From Toxotes chatareus (lineage: Eukaryota > Chordata > Actinopteri > Toxotidae), in the NCBI GenBank assembly GCA_016801885.1, contig CM028884.1, positions 10,792,181 through 10,856,180 on the forward strand: a DNA stretch of 64,000 nt, read 5' to 3'. A model generated the notes under the pieces. That model was not told the DNA's origin. It was given only the letters and a program-made list of their open reading frames with translations, and did not search any database. The translations under genes were made by a program, and so were the position numbers. Of the stretch, positions 23,401 to 36,412 are shown piece by piece. Position 1 is the first letter of the stretch; every line of letters begins with the position of its first letter.

Positions 23401-26400
23401 ACATGCCAGCGGATCAGAGTATACACTCTCACTGACGAGAGACCCAGATAACGCAGAGCGACATACACTGTTGTTCCGTAACAGCACCTGTCTAGTCCTG
23501 TGTTGTCTTTGCCTTCTCCTTGGCGGTGATTTACCCCATGCTGTAGCAGAAGGTCACCACAACAGGTGCTCTCTTGTGTTTTACTCCCCTCACACAGTTG
23601 GACTCCACCTGTATCGTTTGTTTTTTGACATATTTTTTTGTACTGAGCCTCTGTTCTCAAGATTTGTAGTTACATCACAACTAGTGCTGATTTTTAGTAC
23701 TATCGTTTTGTGATTTGCAAGAAACATCCTGTCACATGCCATCACTTATTGCTTATATGGGAATTGGTAACTAACATTAATTTTGTATTGTAATGGCCAG
23801 CGAATTGACATTTATTTAAAAGGCCCAATACATTTAAGTGCTTTTTTCCTCACCTAAAGATACTCATGTTTAGTCATACAGTTGTACAACTGGTATTAAT
23901 TTTATCAACTAGCTTAAGTCAATATAAGTGCTTCTCTGTATTGCCTTTTCAATACAGCACCACGGCCGTGTGCTGACACAGCTCCGTTCAACATGGATAT
24001 TGGACTCCCCATTGTACAGCAAGATTCAGAGCTGCCTTTTGCAATGAATACCAATACTGGGTAGGCATTCAGCTGTGAGTTACTATCCTGGCCCCCCGGA
24101 GTAATCAGCCTAAATCAATGCTGTTGTGACAGGTTGGACTATAAGTAGCCTAGCCTTGCCTAGCCGCTGCATGGGATTGGGCACCCAGTGCTCCCAGTCC
24201 AGTAATGCTCTTACATAATGCTGGAACATTTTATTTAGCACGCCAGCCCTTCATCAGGACACTTGCACATGTGCACTGTTAAACTGTATGGGTATGTACT
24301 GTATATAGATTTAATGTTGAAGGTCACTAAAGTCAGAGTGAGCTGTATCCACAATTGCACACACAAACACAGAGACATAAAAGTGTGTACATATTTAGTA
24401 CAGCTACTTCATATCGAGACGCAGTGTTAACAGGCCACACGGATGCACAAAAATACACCATCCAGACTTAGTGCTGGACTGGCTGAAGCAGCATGGGTCG
24501 TATATCTGCTGCCAGGGTGCCACTGAGCCAGTGATGTCATTGCTTGTGTGTTCGTCACATCCTCCCGCCCCTGTGGCTCCTCATAGCCAACCAGCAGCCA
24601 GCTCTGCAGGAACAGGAAGAACCATCTGGACCTGGTGTTTTGTCTTGGTAGGGGTGGTGTGTTGTGGTGGGGTTGATATCTATGTCTCTTTTTTCTCTCT
24701 AATACAGTTTGTGTGTCTTTTTCTGTGCCTGTCTTTGGCGTATTAAGTTTGTCGTCTGTATTACTTCAGTGTTTCTTCTTTAAGGTGTCTATAGGTCTCA
24801 TAAAGTTCTGAATGAGTTAGCTAAAATAAAGGCCTTAATAATCTTGACATGTCCCATGTTCATTTTTAATTAATCAATGGCCACCTTTTCATATTAGCTT
24901 TTTGACTAATTGACTAAAACACACCGAATAGGGTTAGTACAATATGTAAACCTGTTTTTATGCCAACAAAGTGGCCAGATAACTTTTAATATAGGGACTT
25001 TATCTTCATGAATAGTTAATTCCAGGTGTCCTTTATAGCTGGTATTAATTCTTAACGTGCCATAGCTAGATCTGTGACACACACGCCTTGCTCAGAAACC
25101 ATATAATTAAGACAAACACAAGCACTCATGCCTGGCACGAATGTTTTGAGTGTTTCTTTGTCATGCTTCTTCCATGCCTGTTATTTTTGTAACTGAAAAA
25201 CCAAAATGACAGCTTTGTGTTAATCTCAGCAAGCGCACATATTTAGTACAGCTACTCTGTATCAAGGCTTTATCAAGGTGTTGTCAAGCTATACGGACAC
25301 ACAAAAATATACCATCCGGAATACTGGACTGGCTGAAGCAGCATGGGTCATATTTCTGCTGTCAAGGTGCCACTGAGGCAGTGGTGTTAATGTAGGAGTA
25401 TGTCAAGGGATGTGTGATTATTTTAATTCTGCAAGCTCTGTAAGTAGGGAAAACTTTATATAGGCAGTTTTGTCTTTCTCTGACATTGAAATGAATCAAC
25501 TTTCCCACTCCTCACTCCGCTGGTCTTCTTATATGTCCTTTTTCCCTCTCCTCTCATCTCCCCTCATCTCTTTTTCTTTCCTCTCTTCTGAGTCACACCA
25601 CATACACATCAGCTACTGTAACACCTCAGCCCTTAACACCCCCACCATCACTATCTGTTCATAACATATAGACCAAAAGCATATTGACAGAAATAGAGCT
25701 TGGTTGACTTACTATCTCAAGCACAAGAATGAGATAGGTGATAGTAGGGCCTGACAGATTTATCAGTATATTGATTGCTCAACAAATACATGTTGTAGAT
25801 ATATTGCTATTAGCATGCATCTCTCACATCATAATTTGAATAAAGGAAAAATAAGGCTATATTGTAGGGCCAGTTCACACACACCGGTGCTGTTGTCTTA
25901 GCATCTTTGCTCTGTTCTGTCTAGATTGACTCTGATGAGGGTGGAATCCTCGTTGGGTTTTGAGGCCTGTTACCAGACACCACACATCTTTGGTTGCAAA
26001 GAGTGTTACGTAAGCAGCACTTTAATCAGGTTCACGCACCACACACCTCTCATCTGTTTGTGTGTTCCCATGCTGACAGTGTGCTGTTGCGGTCTAGCAC
26101 CAAAAGCCCTCTGAGATTATTCAAAATTTAAATGTCTGATCATGGTGTTAAGAGAAAATAAGCCAAAAAGAAATTAAAAATGTAAAACATTATGTTTTCT
26201 ATGACTCTGTGCGTTCATGCTGTGAGTTATCACTAATGCGAATCAATCAGAGAAAAATGCCATATACATTCTGATAGGATAATTGATCTATTTCCTAATG
26301 TGACCTGTTCTTTCAACGCAATGGAGTCATGGTTACACAAACACAAACGCACACACTACCAGTATCTGTTAACGGAGAAAACCTCGCGGGCTCATTGTGT

Positions 26401-29400
26401 AGGCGTTAAGCACATTGTTTATTAACAACAGCATGAGGTTAAGTTAATTTGAGACTCATCACAAACTATCCCCTTTCTTTCTCTCCATTGTCTCATCTCT
26501 TTCAGGCCAACAGCCGGCTTCAATATTGAGTGAAGCAATTCCGCTATCCTCAGAATTGCTTCATCCTCACACCAAAGCAGCTGACAGTCAGTCTGTCCTG
26601 TTTAAAAGGGATACTGTTCTCTTTTCCCCTTAACTCAGCTGATTCTTAGAGGGTAAATTTTGTGTTTGATGTGTTATATGGTTAATGTATGCTTGTACTG
26701 AGACTGAGGTGAAGAAGCTGTTACTTCAAGTTTCACAAGTCCTGGCAAAACAAATTAGATATACAAAAAGTAGAACAGTGGAAGGGGACAAGCACCCAAA
26801 AAGCAGAGAAGATGGACAAGAGCTGTTTTGTTGGCGTTTTGCGGCAGATTAATCATCAAGTACAGCTTTACCAAGACTAAGGTGAGGAGCTTATTTCTCC
26901 AGCCATGTCAAGACTTTGGCCTTGTGTTTCTTCGTCCCAAGCAGTTAATTCCAGCCACCAACCACCTCGATCTGCCTGCGCCACAACTGACACACTTTTC
27001 ACATGGCCGTTGGAGCTATGCAGCTTGGGTTGCTCAATTTGGACTCCCCTTTCTAGAAATTGGCATCGGCAGCACAGGAGAGGTCAAAGGCCTGTGCGTT
27101 CATGTTGGACAGGGTGGCTCTGGTTACAGAGAGAGGCTGGTTTGTCCTACTGCCCTAGTGTCCTGTACCCACCAGCAGTCAGTTTGCTGAAATTTAAACT
27201 GCTATAGTAAAGATTTAGTGTCAGATGTTGCCAGCTGAGGAGGTAGGGATTGGTCAAGGAGATCCCATCTATGTACACAGTTAAATTAAGGGTCCTGTAG
27301 AGTACTACTTTTCTAGAACATTATTTTGGAGGATGAAATGATTGTCTTTATCATCTTCATTCTCATAAAGAATGGTTGATATTCTTCTCACCGTCTTTCC
27401 AATTCACCTGATATACTATTGGGATGTGCATTTATTACTTTGTGGCATTTTTATGAAATGAAAGTCTGACAGTTGACTCAGATTGAAAATTAAAGCTTGT
27501 GCTGAAAGTGTACATTGTGAAGGCTAGGTTAGGCGGGACTGTACGATTGTTAGCTCTACTGGGGCTTAGTAATTCCCACTTTGCCCACCTTGTCCAGTAG
27601 TGCTGTACTCACTCTGCTCCACGTTACATAACAGATGTTAGACAATGTGTTTGCAAAGGACCACTCTTGCTTGAATAACAGGGGCTTAGGGGGCCCAGCT
27701 ACAATATGTGCAAGTAAGGTCAAAAGGGGCACTGTGGACGGCACAACAAACGTTAGGTCATTGTGTCTGAAGATAATTCCTCTGGCATTTCAGGAAAGAT
27801 GAGAGCAAGACAATAAGCGAGATGTGATGAATTGTTATGAACAAGTAAATGTCAAAAGCACATGGTTTACATTGCTGTCTCCTTTAGCCACACTTGTGCC
27901 TACCTCATTATTTTGGTGTTTGCACATACTTACAAGAGTATTTATGTTTTTGGGGGTTTTTTTTCTCAGAAATGTTTACCACACAATGTTTTTTCATTGA
28001 CACAATGCTTGACATTTACACAGTCTAATGCATTCACACCTGGAAAGTGCCCAGTGCAACCAGTCCTCTACTTATAGCCAGTGAGCAACACTTCTAAATA
28101 ATGAGGGTTTAAGTACCACTCTCAAGGACTTCAGTTGCTATGGTTGTTGGAGATGAAGAGAATGTACTGTATCCTCATTCCTCATCTACAATGTCGCAGA
28201 AGGTTTGGGATTTGAATTTACACCATTGTGGTCAGTAGCTGGCAGAGAGTATGCAGATTTCTATCAGATTCAAAGGCGACACCAGCTGATGTTACCAGTC
28301 CTGCCTGGTTTAAGGTGTGATAATCACTGAAATCACATCGTATAGTCTGTGGCTACAATGAAATCCTTCAGACTCTTGGCAGTCCTTCACCCGCGGTTAC
28401 CTAACCATGATAGGCTACCTTTGTTACTGGAGCTTTCATCATACATACTGACCTAATACTGTAAGAAAGCTGAACAGCGTAAGTGATTTTATGGGGATTT
28501 GTGTGCATGAACTCAACAAAAGTTCACTGCAGTAAGTGCGGGTTTAGACTGGATGACCTACTAACGCTAAATAAACAGCTACATTAGAAAATACAGTTTT
28601 TTGCACAGTTGCCTGCAGACAAACTAACAGGTAGAGCAAGTAGTTTCCAAGTTCAGCAAGGACTACAGAAAAGTAAGACAGGCACGCTGTAAATGAAGTT
28701 ATAATTAATAGATATAATGCATTGTGAGCCACAAGTTACTTTTTCCACATCAGCTTACATGAGCTTTGTCTGTTAAGCACTTATGCCCTATGATGAAAAG
28801 TTTTTTTCTCCAGTGGCTCCAGAGCTTGTTTACCAGTGTGACTTTACAAGTATGCAAGTTGCTCAGCTTCTAAACAACAGCTTTGTTTATGGCCGACAAT
28901 AACGGGTGCAAGACAGAGTGCAAGGTGGTTTTGTCAGTCTGGGTTGAGAGTATGTGTGTGTTTGTTGGCTGTGGGAGAATAATAGCAGCTGAGTTCACAA
29001 AACAGAAGAAGGGTTCTCCTCAACTGCCACTGTACTAACGCCCCTCAGCCAATCAGGGCTTGTTGCTATGTGTGCTGTGAATCTGCCCCTTTGTGTTGCA
29101 GAGTGGGGGAGAGGGACACACACACTTGTCATAGATCCCAAGCCTGTAGTCTTGAAGACACGTTTCTGTAAGTCAAGTGGGAAGAAAATGGAAAAGTCTT
29201 GAGAGAAGTTCACTTGCACAAAAAAAAAATCACACTCTCTGGTACTAAGTAGAAGTGGACAGACAAAGTCTGACTAGTTTATTTGTGAGATGTGCTGATA
29301 GTAAACGTTATAGTGGAATTTAATATTGGGTTTACCCAGTCTGCTAAAAGTAATTTAAAACAAATGTGATGTGTTTAATTTTAACACATCAAATTGAACC

Positions 29401-32400
29401 TCCACCAATTCCTCCTCACCAGTGATCCTTGTCCTTCTTTATAGTCTTCTGGCATAAACATGCCATTTTCTTGGCAGACTTTGCTTCCACTTCCAGTGTT
29501 TTTTAATCTTGTAACACAAGGCAGACAAAAACAGGAAAGGTGAGCTGGCAGTGACATGTGATTCATGTTATAAAACGCGATGGAAACACAACTGACCCTG
29601 TTATTACAGTTGAAGTTTTAGCGGCCGTCCTCTGCTGCTTTGCCATGGAACAAAAGATACAAGAGTGACATGAACACTCAGACACACTCACTCACAGCAA
29701 CACACACACCTACACAGACACAAGAGAGCGTGTGATCACATAAACGGCTTAACAGACAGAACAGAGAGTCTCAGTATACAATACAAGGACATGGTATACA
29801 GTCAGAGCTCAACAGACGTGGTCTAACACAAATTAATCATATGCCATATACACCCAGTGCACATCGCCGCACACTCACAGAGCACAACAGGAGCATTAAT
29901 TGTATTCAAACTCTTTGTATGTGACAGTGAGCAGCAGTTTGACATCAAAGAAGCATATTGGTGCAGCTCATTCCTGCACACAGACACTCCTCAATCACCG
30001 TGACGAGAATGTTTAACACAATGTCTCAGTTGCCTTGGCAACACTTTTTTTTTTTTTTGTCACCCTTTCTTCCCTGGTCAACAGTTGTGATCGTTGATCA
30101 CTGTTCTTCACTGGTCCCAGGTCATTCAGCCAGGAGAGAAATGACTGAGGCCATGTATCCCTTTTCCTTTACTGCAACACCTCCTTTTATACTGGGGCTT
30201 TAAAGAGGGAAAGTTATACTTCTGTGCATTGCCATAGGGCTGCTGTAATTGTGTCTTAAATCCAACTGCAGTTTCTCCTTTCACAGGAAATGTAGCAATA
30301 TTAAAAACATTTAACGCCCCCACAGGTGCATCGTGTAAGTGGATGTTTTGTTTGAATTTATTAGTGTAGTCAGCATATTTGCTACTATTATGACAGAATT
30401 CCTGCAATCGTGATAGTTTAGTATGACTCTGGTGGTTGTGTAGTCGCTTGTGGCCCAAGAATATGACAAATTATAATTCTGGAGCAGCAGTGTTCAATCA
30501 GCTGTTTGCTAACTGCCGCTAGTTAAGAGAGCGTGGGAGTAAGTTTTAATTCAGACTTTTTAAATATTCTAAAATATCTGTAGCTGCTGAACATAGCTGC
30601 TACAAATGTGTCTGCTGTATTAATTAACATGAGTTTAGCTCCTATGGGCATCACTTGCCAGTTTACAAGTTTTCAACATGGGAAGTTGAATATTGTGTAT
30701 ATGTTTGAAGCTATGACAACACCATTGCTAGACAGCAAGATAGCAAAAATAGACCTTGGTCTACTGTCAAAAATGGTGACTGATTGGTTTTTTTCCTTCC
30801 TTTCAGCGCCATTATGAGGAACATGAAAAGACTAGAGAACAGCAGCGGTTTTGATAAACATCAGCTTAACCTCAGAGCAGTTGGAAAGTTGGCTGTAAAA
30901 GAACTGGATAAAATCAGGAAAGCAAGCACAAGCAGTATGATAGCAGTTGTAGCAGCACAGAAATTGTGTAAGTTGTGGGAATCTGTAGGTACAATAGGAC
31001 CTGATTTCAATTCAGGGTTCAGTGTTTCAAGTAAAAAAAAGGTTGATGGCTGTGTTGCACCATGTTAACAGCTAACAGTATCCAGATTTGCTTGGACCCA
31101 CTTCTTGATAGCTGACACTGGTGTCTCTTATATTTTAAACAGGAAATCTGAACATTAACCAGAAATATATTTGGACTCTATTAAAGCTGTAATACATCTT
31201 TTGTAACTAACTAGCTAAATGTTCAAATTCCTTCAAGAAATGTCAACTAAACACAGCAGGTCCTGAATACGTGATGATGTTATGGTATTGGATAGTCAGA
31301 CCGCTACAGAGTTAAGTGCTCTGTATGTACAAGATTATGTTACAGGATACTACATATTCATACATAGAGTACATTCATGCTGTTGGTGTAACTTGTAGTT
31401 CAGGACACACATCACATTTGTGCCCACACTCTTGTGAAGTGCTCATAGAAGTAGAAAGTTGGTAATGAAAACTGTGAGGAAAATAGTTGGAATCCTTCAG
31501 ATATATAGGGAAAGAAGATACAGTTTAGTTGCTCTTGCAGACCAGCTGGTCTCCAAATATAGTCGGTCAGACTGCAGAACTGGCCATGGAACAAAAAAGA
31601 CGGGGTTGCAAACAATTCCCATGGTGGCAGAAATGCAGTTGCCAGAGCTGCTGACTCTTCAAATCTTCCACCTGCTTTGTTACCAGTGCATTTAAATATT
31701 TTGTAGTTTTCAAATAATCCATGAGTTGCCTGTGCTATTCTTTGGGAAAGGTTAGCTTAGACTACTAGCTATAGTGTGTGGAAATCAAAGTAGCACCGCA
31801 TGGAGTATGTGTCAGCATTTGAGCAACTAACTTGTGCCTGATGGAACTTTTTTTTTTCACAACTTTGCAATTACTTTAATCATTACATAGTGTATGACTT
31901 CAGGCAGTCACTGCAGTAGCCCTTTTTAAGATGGGTGCTTCTGGCAGACACACATCACAAACTCATCAAATACTTGATTGTAGGAATTTACACTTTGAAG
32001 TCAGAGAGAGAGAGAGAGTGAGAAAGAGAAAAACAGAAAATGAGAGGTACCAAGTTGTGTCTATATTTATCTCACCGGGGGCTGCAGTAAGGAGATTTAG
32101 CATGGAAGAACTGTCAGTGTAATCTCCCATTCTGCCTCTGTACAGACAAGAAGTGCAGCTGTGTGTGTGTTAGGACCGCACAGTTCTTGATAAATGAGAA
32201 TCACGTTTTCTCCTACCAGAATTGAGTGTAGAGTTCTGTCTTTTTGATAAAAAGAATGCCTCTGTAACTTTTCTGAGTGTAGGAGAATTTGACAAGTGCT
32301 GCGATGCACTGCCTTATGAGGTGCACCAGCAGTATCACATTCTGTGGTGTCGTTTCCTTTGGTTGTTGGTGTCGGTTAGTGTTGCAACAATGGCAAAGTC

Positions 32401-35400
32401 AGTTTGTCTATATGTTCTTGTGACTATGTTCTTCGCATGCAACAAAGAACATGACCGTTTTTTTCAGTATGAGCACAACGGAACTGCTGTTAAATTTAGG
32501 TTTGTTTTCTTTTCTTCTTCCTCTACCTGTACACACTTCAAATGATGTGATGCAGTCTTGTCATTTGTTGGTGCAACCTAGGGAGAAATAAGGAGTACTT
32601 TTATTTAACCGAGCTCCCTGGTGATGCATATGAAGCAGAACTGTAGTCATGTAAGAATGATAATGCTGTTGCATTGAATTAAATCACAGTTGGGCTCTAA
32701 TGTGTATTGGCTCTACATGTATACTTTGGCTCATCTGCCTTTACATGTCCACACATGACTCAAGGTCATGTCATTAAAACCTCACATATTATTTTGCAAT
32801 TATAATTTCATGCATTCATCATTTTTACACAGAGTGGTGACCAAAAGGTGCGAGTGGAGAAGACAGGTTTTACTATGAGCTGTTTCCCATCGATGACATC
32901 CGGTGCTGTACCTGATCAGAATGAGGAATTTGCAGTGGGCAACATTGAACCTTTGCTTTTCTGTTCTATTCAGAAGGAGCTAGATATCATTGTGCGTTCA
33001 GCTGACACATCTCAGCGAGCTCAGCAGACTGCTGCCACTGCTGCACAGAAACTGCCTGGAAATGCCCTTAACACACACCCTGCAAGCAGGCTGGTTATCT
33101 AGGGTCTGCAGGTCCTAAAAAAAATCAAATCATATTAACTTAAGACCTCAAATAAACACAGAGACCAAAAGAGCATTTTACATTAGAAATCTTAAATATC
33201 CTCTGGTGTCCTTTCTGCGTTGTTTTTCATTTAGAAATGGGTGTAGTTATACAGACTTATACAGAGAGTTATACTCTCTTAGTTTTATTATTTATTCATC
33301 TTGAGAACAATGACTCAGCCCCACTGGAGCAGTTAGGGCTTTAGTGTCTTGCTCAGGGGAACCTCATCAGGAGCTGAGGACAGTTATTTATTTACTTTGA
33401 CAACCAGTCTGGGCTTTTTAACTGGTACAGAGCAGTCACAATTGCTTTGCAGCATTCTTTAAAAGGTTTTTAATTGTCTACTCAATAAAGTTAATTTAAT
33501 TATTAGACTTGGATATTTTATACAACAGATCAGTGGAATTTAAACACCATTTTATTTTCGAAATGTCCCTATTAACTCATTTTATTCTTCCTTGTCCTCT
33601 GTATCTGCATCTGTCTCAATGTCTTCCTGTCTATCTGTGTAGTCTGAGACTGTGGTAGTGAACATGTTTTCCTCAGTATTGCAAAAGATGTGTTAATGTG
33701 TTTAGAAGACGTTGAGAAAGGCCCCACAGCCAGGATTTGTTCAGTTCTGTCTCACTATAGTTCAAAGGTGGCTTTATATACTCTGTCCACCACAATCTGC
33801 ATGATAGGTCATCTTCAAGACCTGTCTCACAAGAAAAGTAACAACTCACCATTTTGTAAGAGACTGTTTTTATCTTGTGGGAGTGTATTGACTCACAGAA
33901 AGCTTAGTTTTTAACATCAACTCAGCGGATGCTAATGTCACCTAGTTTGCTTTGTTTTGTTTTTTTTCTCTCTTCCGCAAGGTCTCAAATGTTTGCATGA
34001 AATTCACATGACAGACAGTTAACTGGAAACACTGTTAATATGACTTCCTGTCTGCCTTTTTTGAACTAACCGTGCGTGTTTCCTATCTGCCCTTTAGACT
34101 GCTCAGCTGTTTCTTCCAATATCTGCCTAGACCTTCTGTCTCTCTCCCTCTGAAGTATGTCTCATCTCTCCCTGGTTGCCGCCCTGCAGTATATATCTCA
34201 TATGTGTGTTTAACATTCAAGACTTTGATAACCAGTAGTTCAGCTATAGGTGAGTTTTTTGTCATCTGTTGGTGGCTTTTGTCTCTAGTCTGCCAACAAA
34301 GTTGCATCACATCCCTGATGTGGAAAGGCTCACAAGACTGTGGCAGAGCTCTCTGCTTCATTTGAATGAAACATGGTCACAAACAGATGACACATATAGA
34401 GTGCAGCACTGGCAGAGCAGAGGAGGGTGGGAGTGGTTTTTAACCATATGGGTACTTGCACAGCATTCAAATTAGCTGTGAGTATATGTGTTAATGTGTT
34501 TTGTGTGTGTGTGTGTGATTGTGTGTGTGTGTGTGTCCAGAGCAGAGCAGCTTTTGCTATAGAAAGACAGCCAGCCGCACAGTGATTGTGTGGCCACAGT
34601 GCTCGGATTAATGGGTCAGATTATTCAAATGTGTGTGTGTGTGTCTGTCTCTCACTTTATGTGTCTTCCCATCTGTCTTGCTGTTAAAACAACGCTACCG
34701 CATATGAAATGTAAATATTGATCTTAACAACGTGTATTTAAATTACAAGCTTCAGCAACACTCGCAATCATAATCACTCATAACCAGGCGAGGAGTGCAC
34801 AGGAATCTGACTTTATTTTACACAACACATGGAAAAGCAATATGCACACAAACCACACAAAACAGTTTGTTTGCCTCTCTGGCAGGTCTTAGGTAATGAT
34901 GAATCATACTCAGGTGTGTGTCAGTGTGTAACGCTATGTTGGCTATCGAGGCTGACCCCTCCACTCTTGCCCTGGAGGCCTTTTTCCATCCCACATGACT
35001 CTATACTGATCTGTTGGGCCGAGGACACGGAGACAGCTGAGAGGTGTTTGCGTGAGTTAGTGTGCATGTGTGTGTGTGTTCATATACAGGCCGAACCAGC
35101 TGATCTGTAGGCGGTACTCCAGCTGCACTCGGTGGCAGGCGGTCACAGGTCTAATAATAAGACGCCTGAATCTAAATCCGACCTGTTACATAAGTCACAT
35201 CACACATTATCGAGAGACGGAGCAGAGGTCACACGCACATGGAAAAGAGACAGATCAGTGCTCCATTGTGTCACATATTTGGGTTTGGATCTGTAGAGTG
35301 TAGGATGTAACGCCAAAACCTCTTATTTAAACACTGGACCAAAGCTTGATCATGTTTCCCTGATTGAAATGTTTTCTGTTTGCATTTCTCAAACAATGCT

Positions 35401-36374
35401 AGTACTTGCTAAATGGTACTACTCTAACTGAATGCAAGGGAACCACAGGAGAAGGAAAAAAACAAAGAAAAAACCAAATACCGGCAGGTGAGAGCGAGGA
35501 AAGATGCCTCACAAACATATAAATTCAAAAGTACACATATAAATTGATGAGAGACAGATTTCATGTTTTAAAGGGACTGAGGAGCAGGAATGAATTTGTC
35601 ACGGTCCAGTGGGAAAGGGAGGAGAAGGAGGAGGGGAAGGAAAAGGAAGGATTGAACGTTGAACCCCGCTTGTGAGGCTTAATGATTAGTAAACTGTGTG
35701 GAATGTTACATAAATTGCCAAGTGATATTAACCATTTGTACCAAAGGTAGGATTACTGAGGGACGTGATCTGCCTCTAATGATTTTTAGCATCCTGCATT
35801 AGGCTAAGACAACAACTCCTCCTTTCCCTTTATTATATATTATGGTATTATGGTGATATTGCAATCACGCTTTTTTTTTTTTTTTTTTTTTACTTGTTTT
35901 TATTATTTTAAGTGAAGTGTGGCTCTCTTTCATATCTGTGCAAACGGTTCCTCCTTCTCAGGCTGATCACCTTCCAGCTTCCATCTGTGCTGTTTCTTTG
36001 TACTGCGTGTGTGTGTGCGCGCGCAGCTTTCATAGGAATGTTCTATTCAGGCATGACGCCCTAAAGAATGACAGCTCTCATCTATGCGTACACAGGGTGG
36101 GCCCCTTGACTAAAGCCTCCATCACTAGTCCTTTGTCCAGCACTGCACGTGTGTGTGTGTGTTTCTCTGTGTGTCTGTGTATTTTGTATGTTTTCAGTGG
36201 GTTTGTGTGTTTTGGTGATGGTGAGTTTATTTATCACTGCGCCTGTGTTTGTTGGTGTTCATGTGTGTTTTTGTCATGTGTGCTTTTTAGGAGTGTTTGT
36301 GAATGTATGGGTTCCTTGGTTTGCCTTTCCTAGAAAACAGCAATCTGACACCCGCTGTGCACACATGATTGGGG

Positions 36375-36412
<38 letters not shown>

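Noticed and set aside
30950..30964. TAGCAGCACAGAAAT, identical to the first 15 bases of miR-195/16-type microRNA
   Set aside because: No downstream complement (CTGTGCTGCT type) is present, so no precursor hairpin forms; the match is most likely chance.
30784..31068. Open frame preceded by a ttcctttcag acceptor-like site
   Set aside because: The frame that would continue from exon 1 stops within 16 codons and the other frame resembles nothing known.
32848..33102. Open frame of 84 codons in atosa intron 1
   Set aside because: No family resemblance, a non-ATG opening, and no matching splice phase; chance frame in intron.
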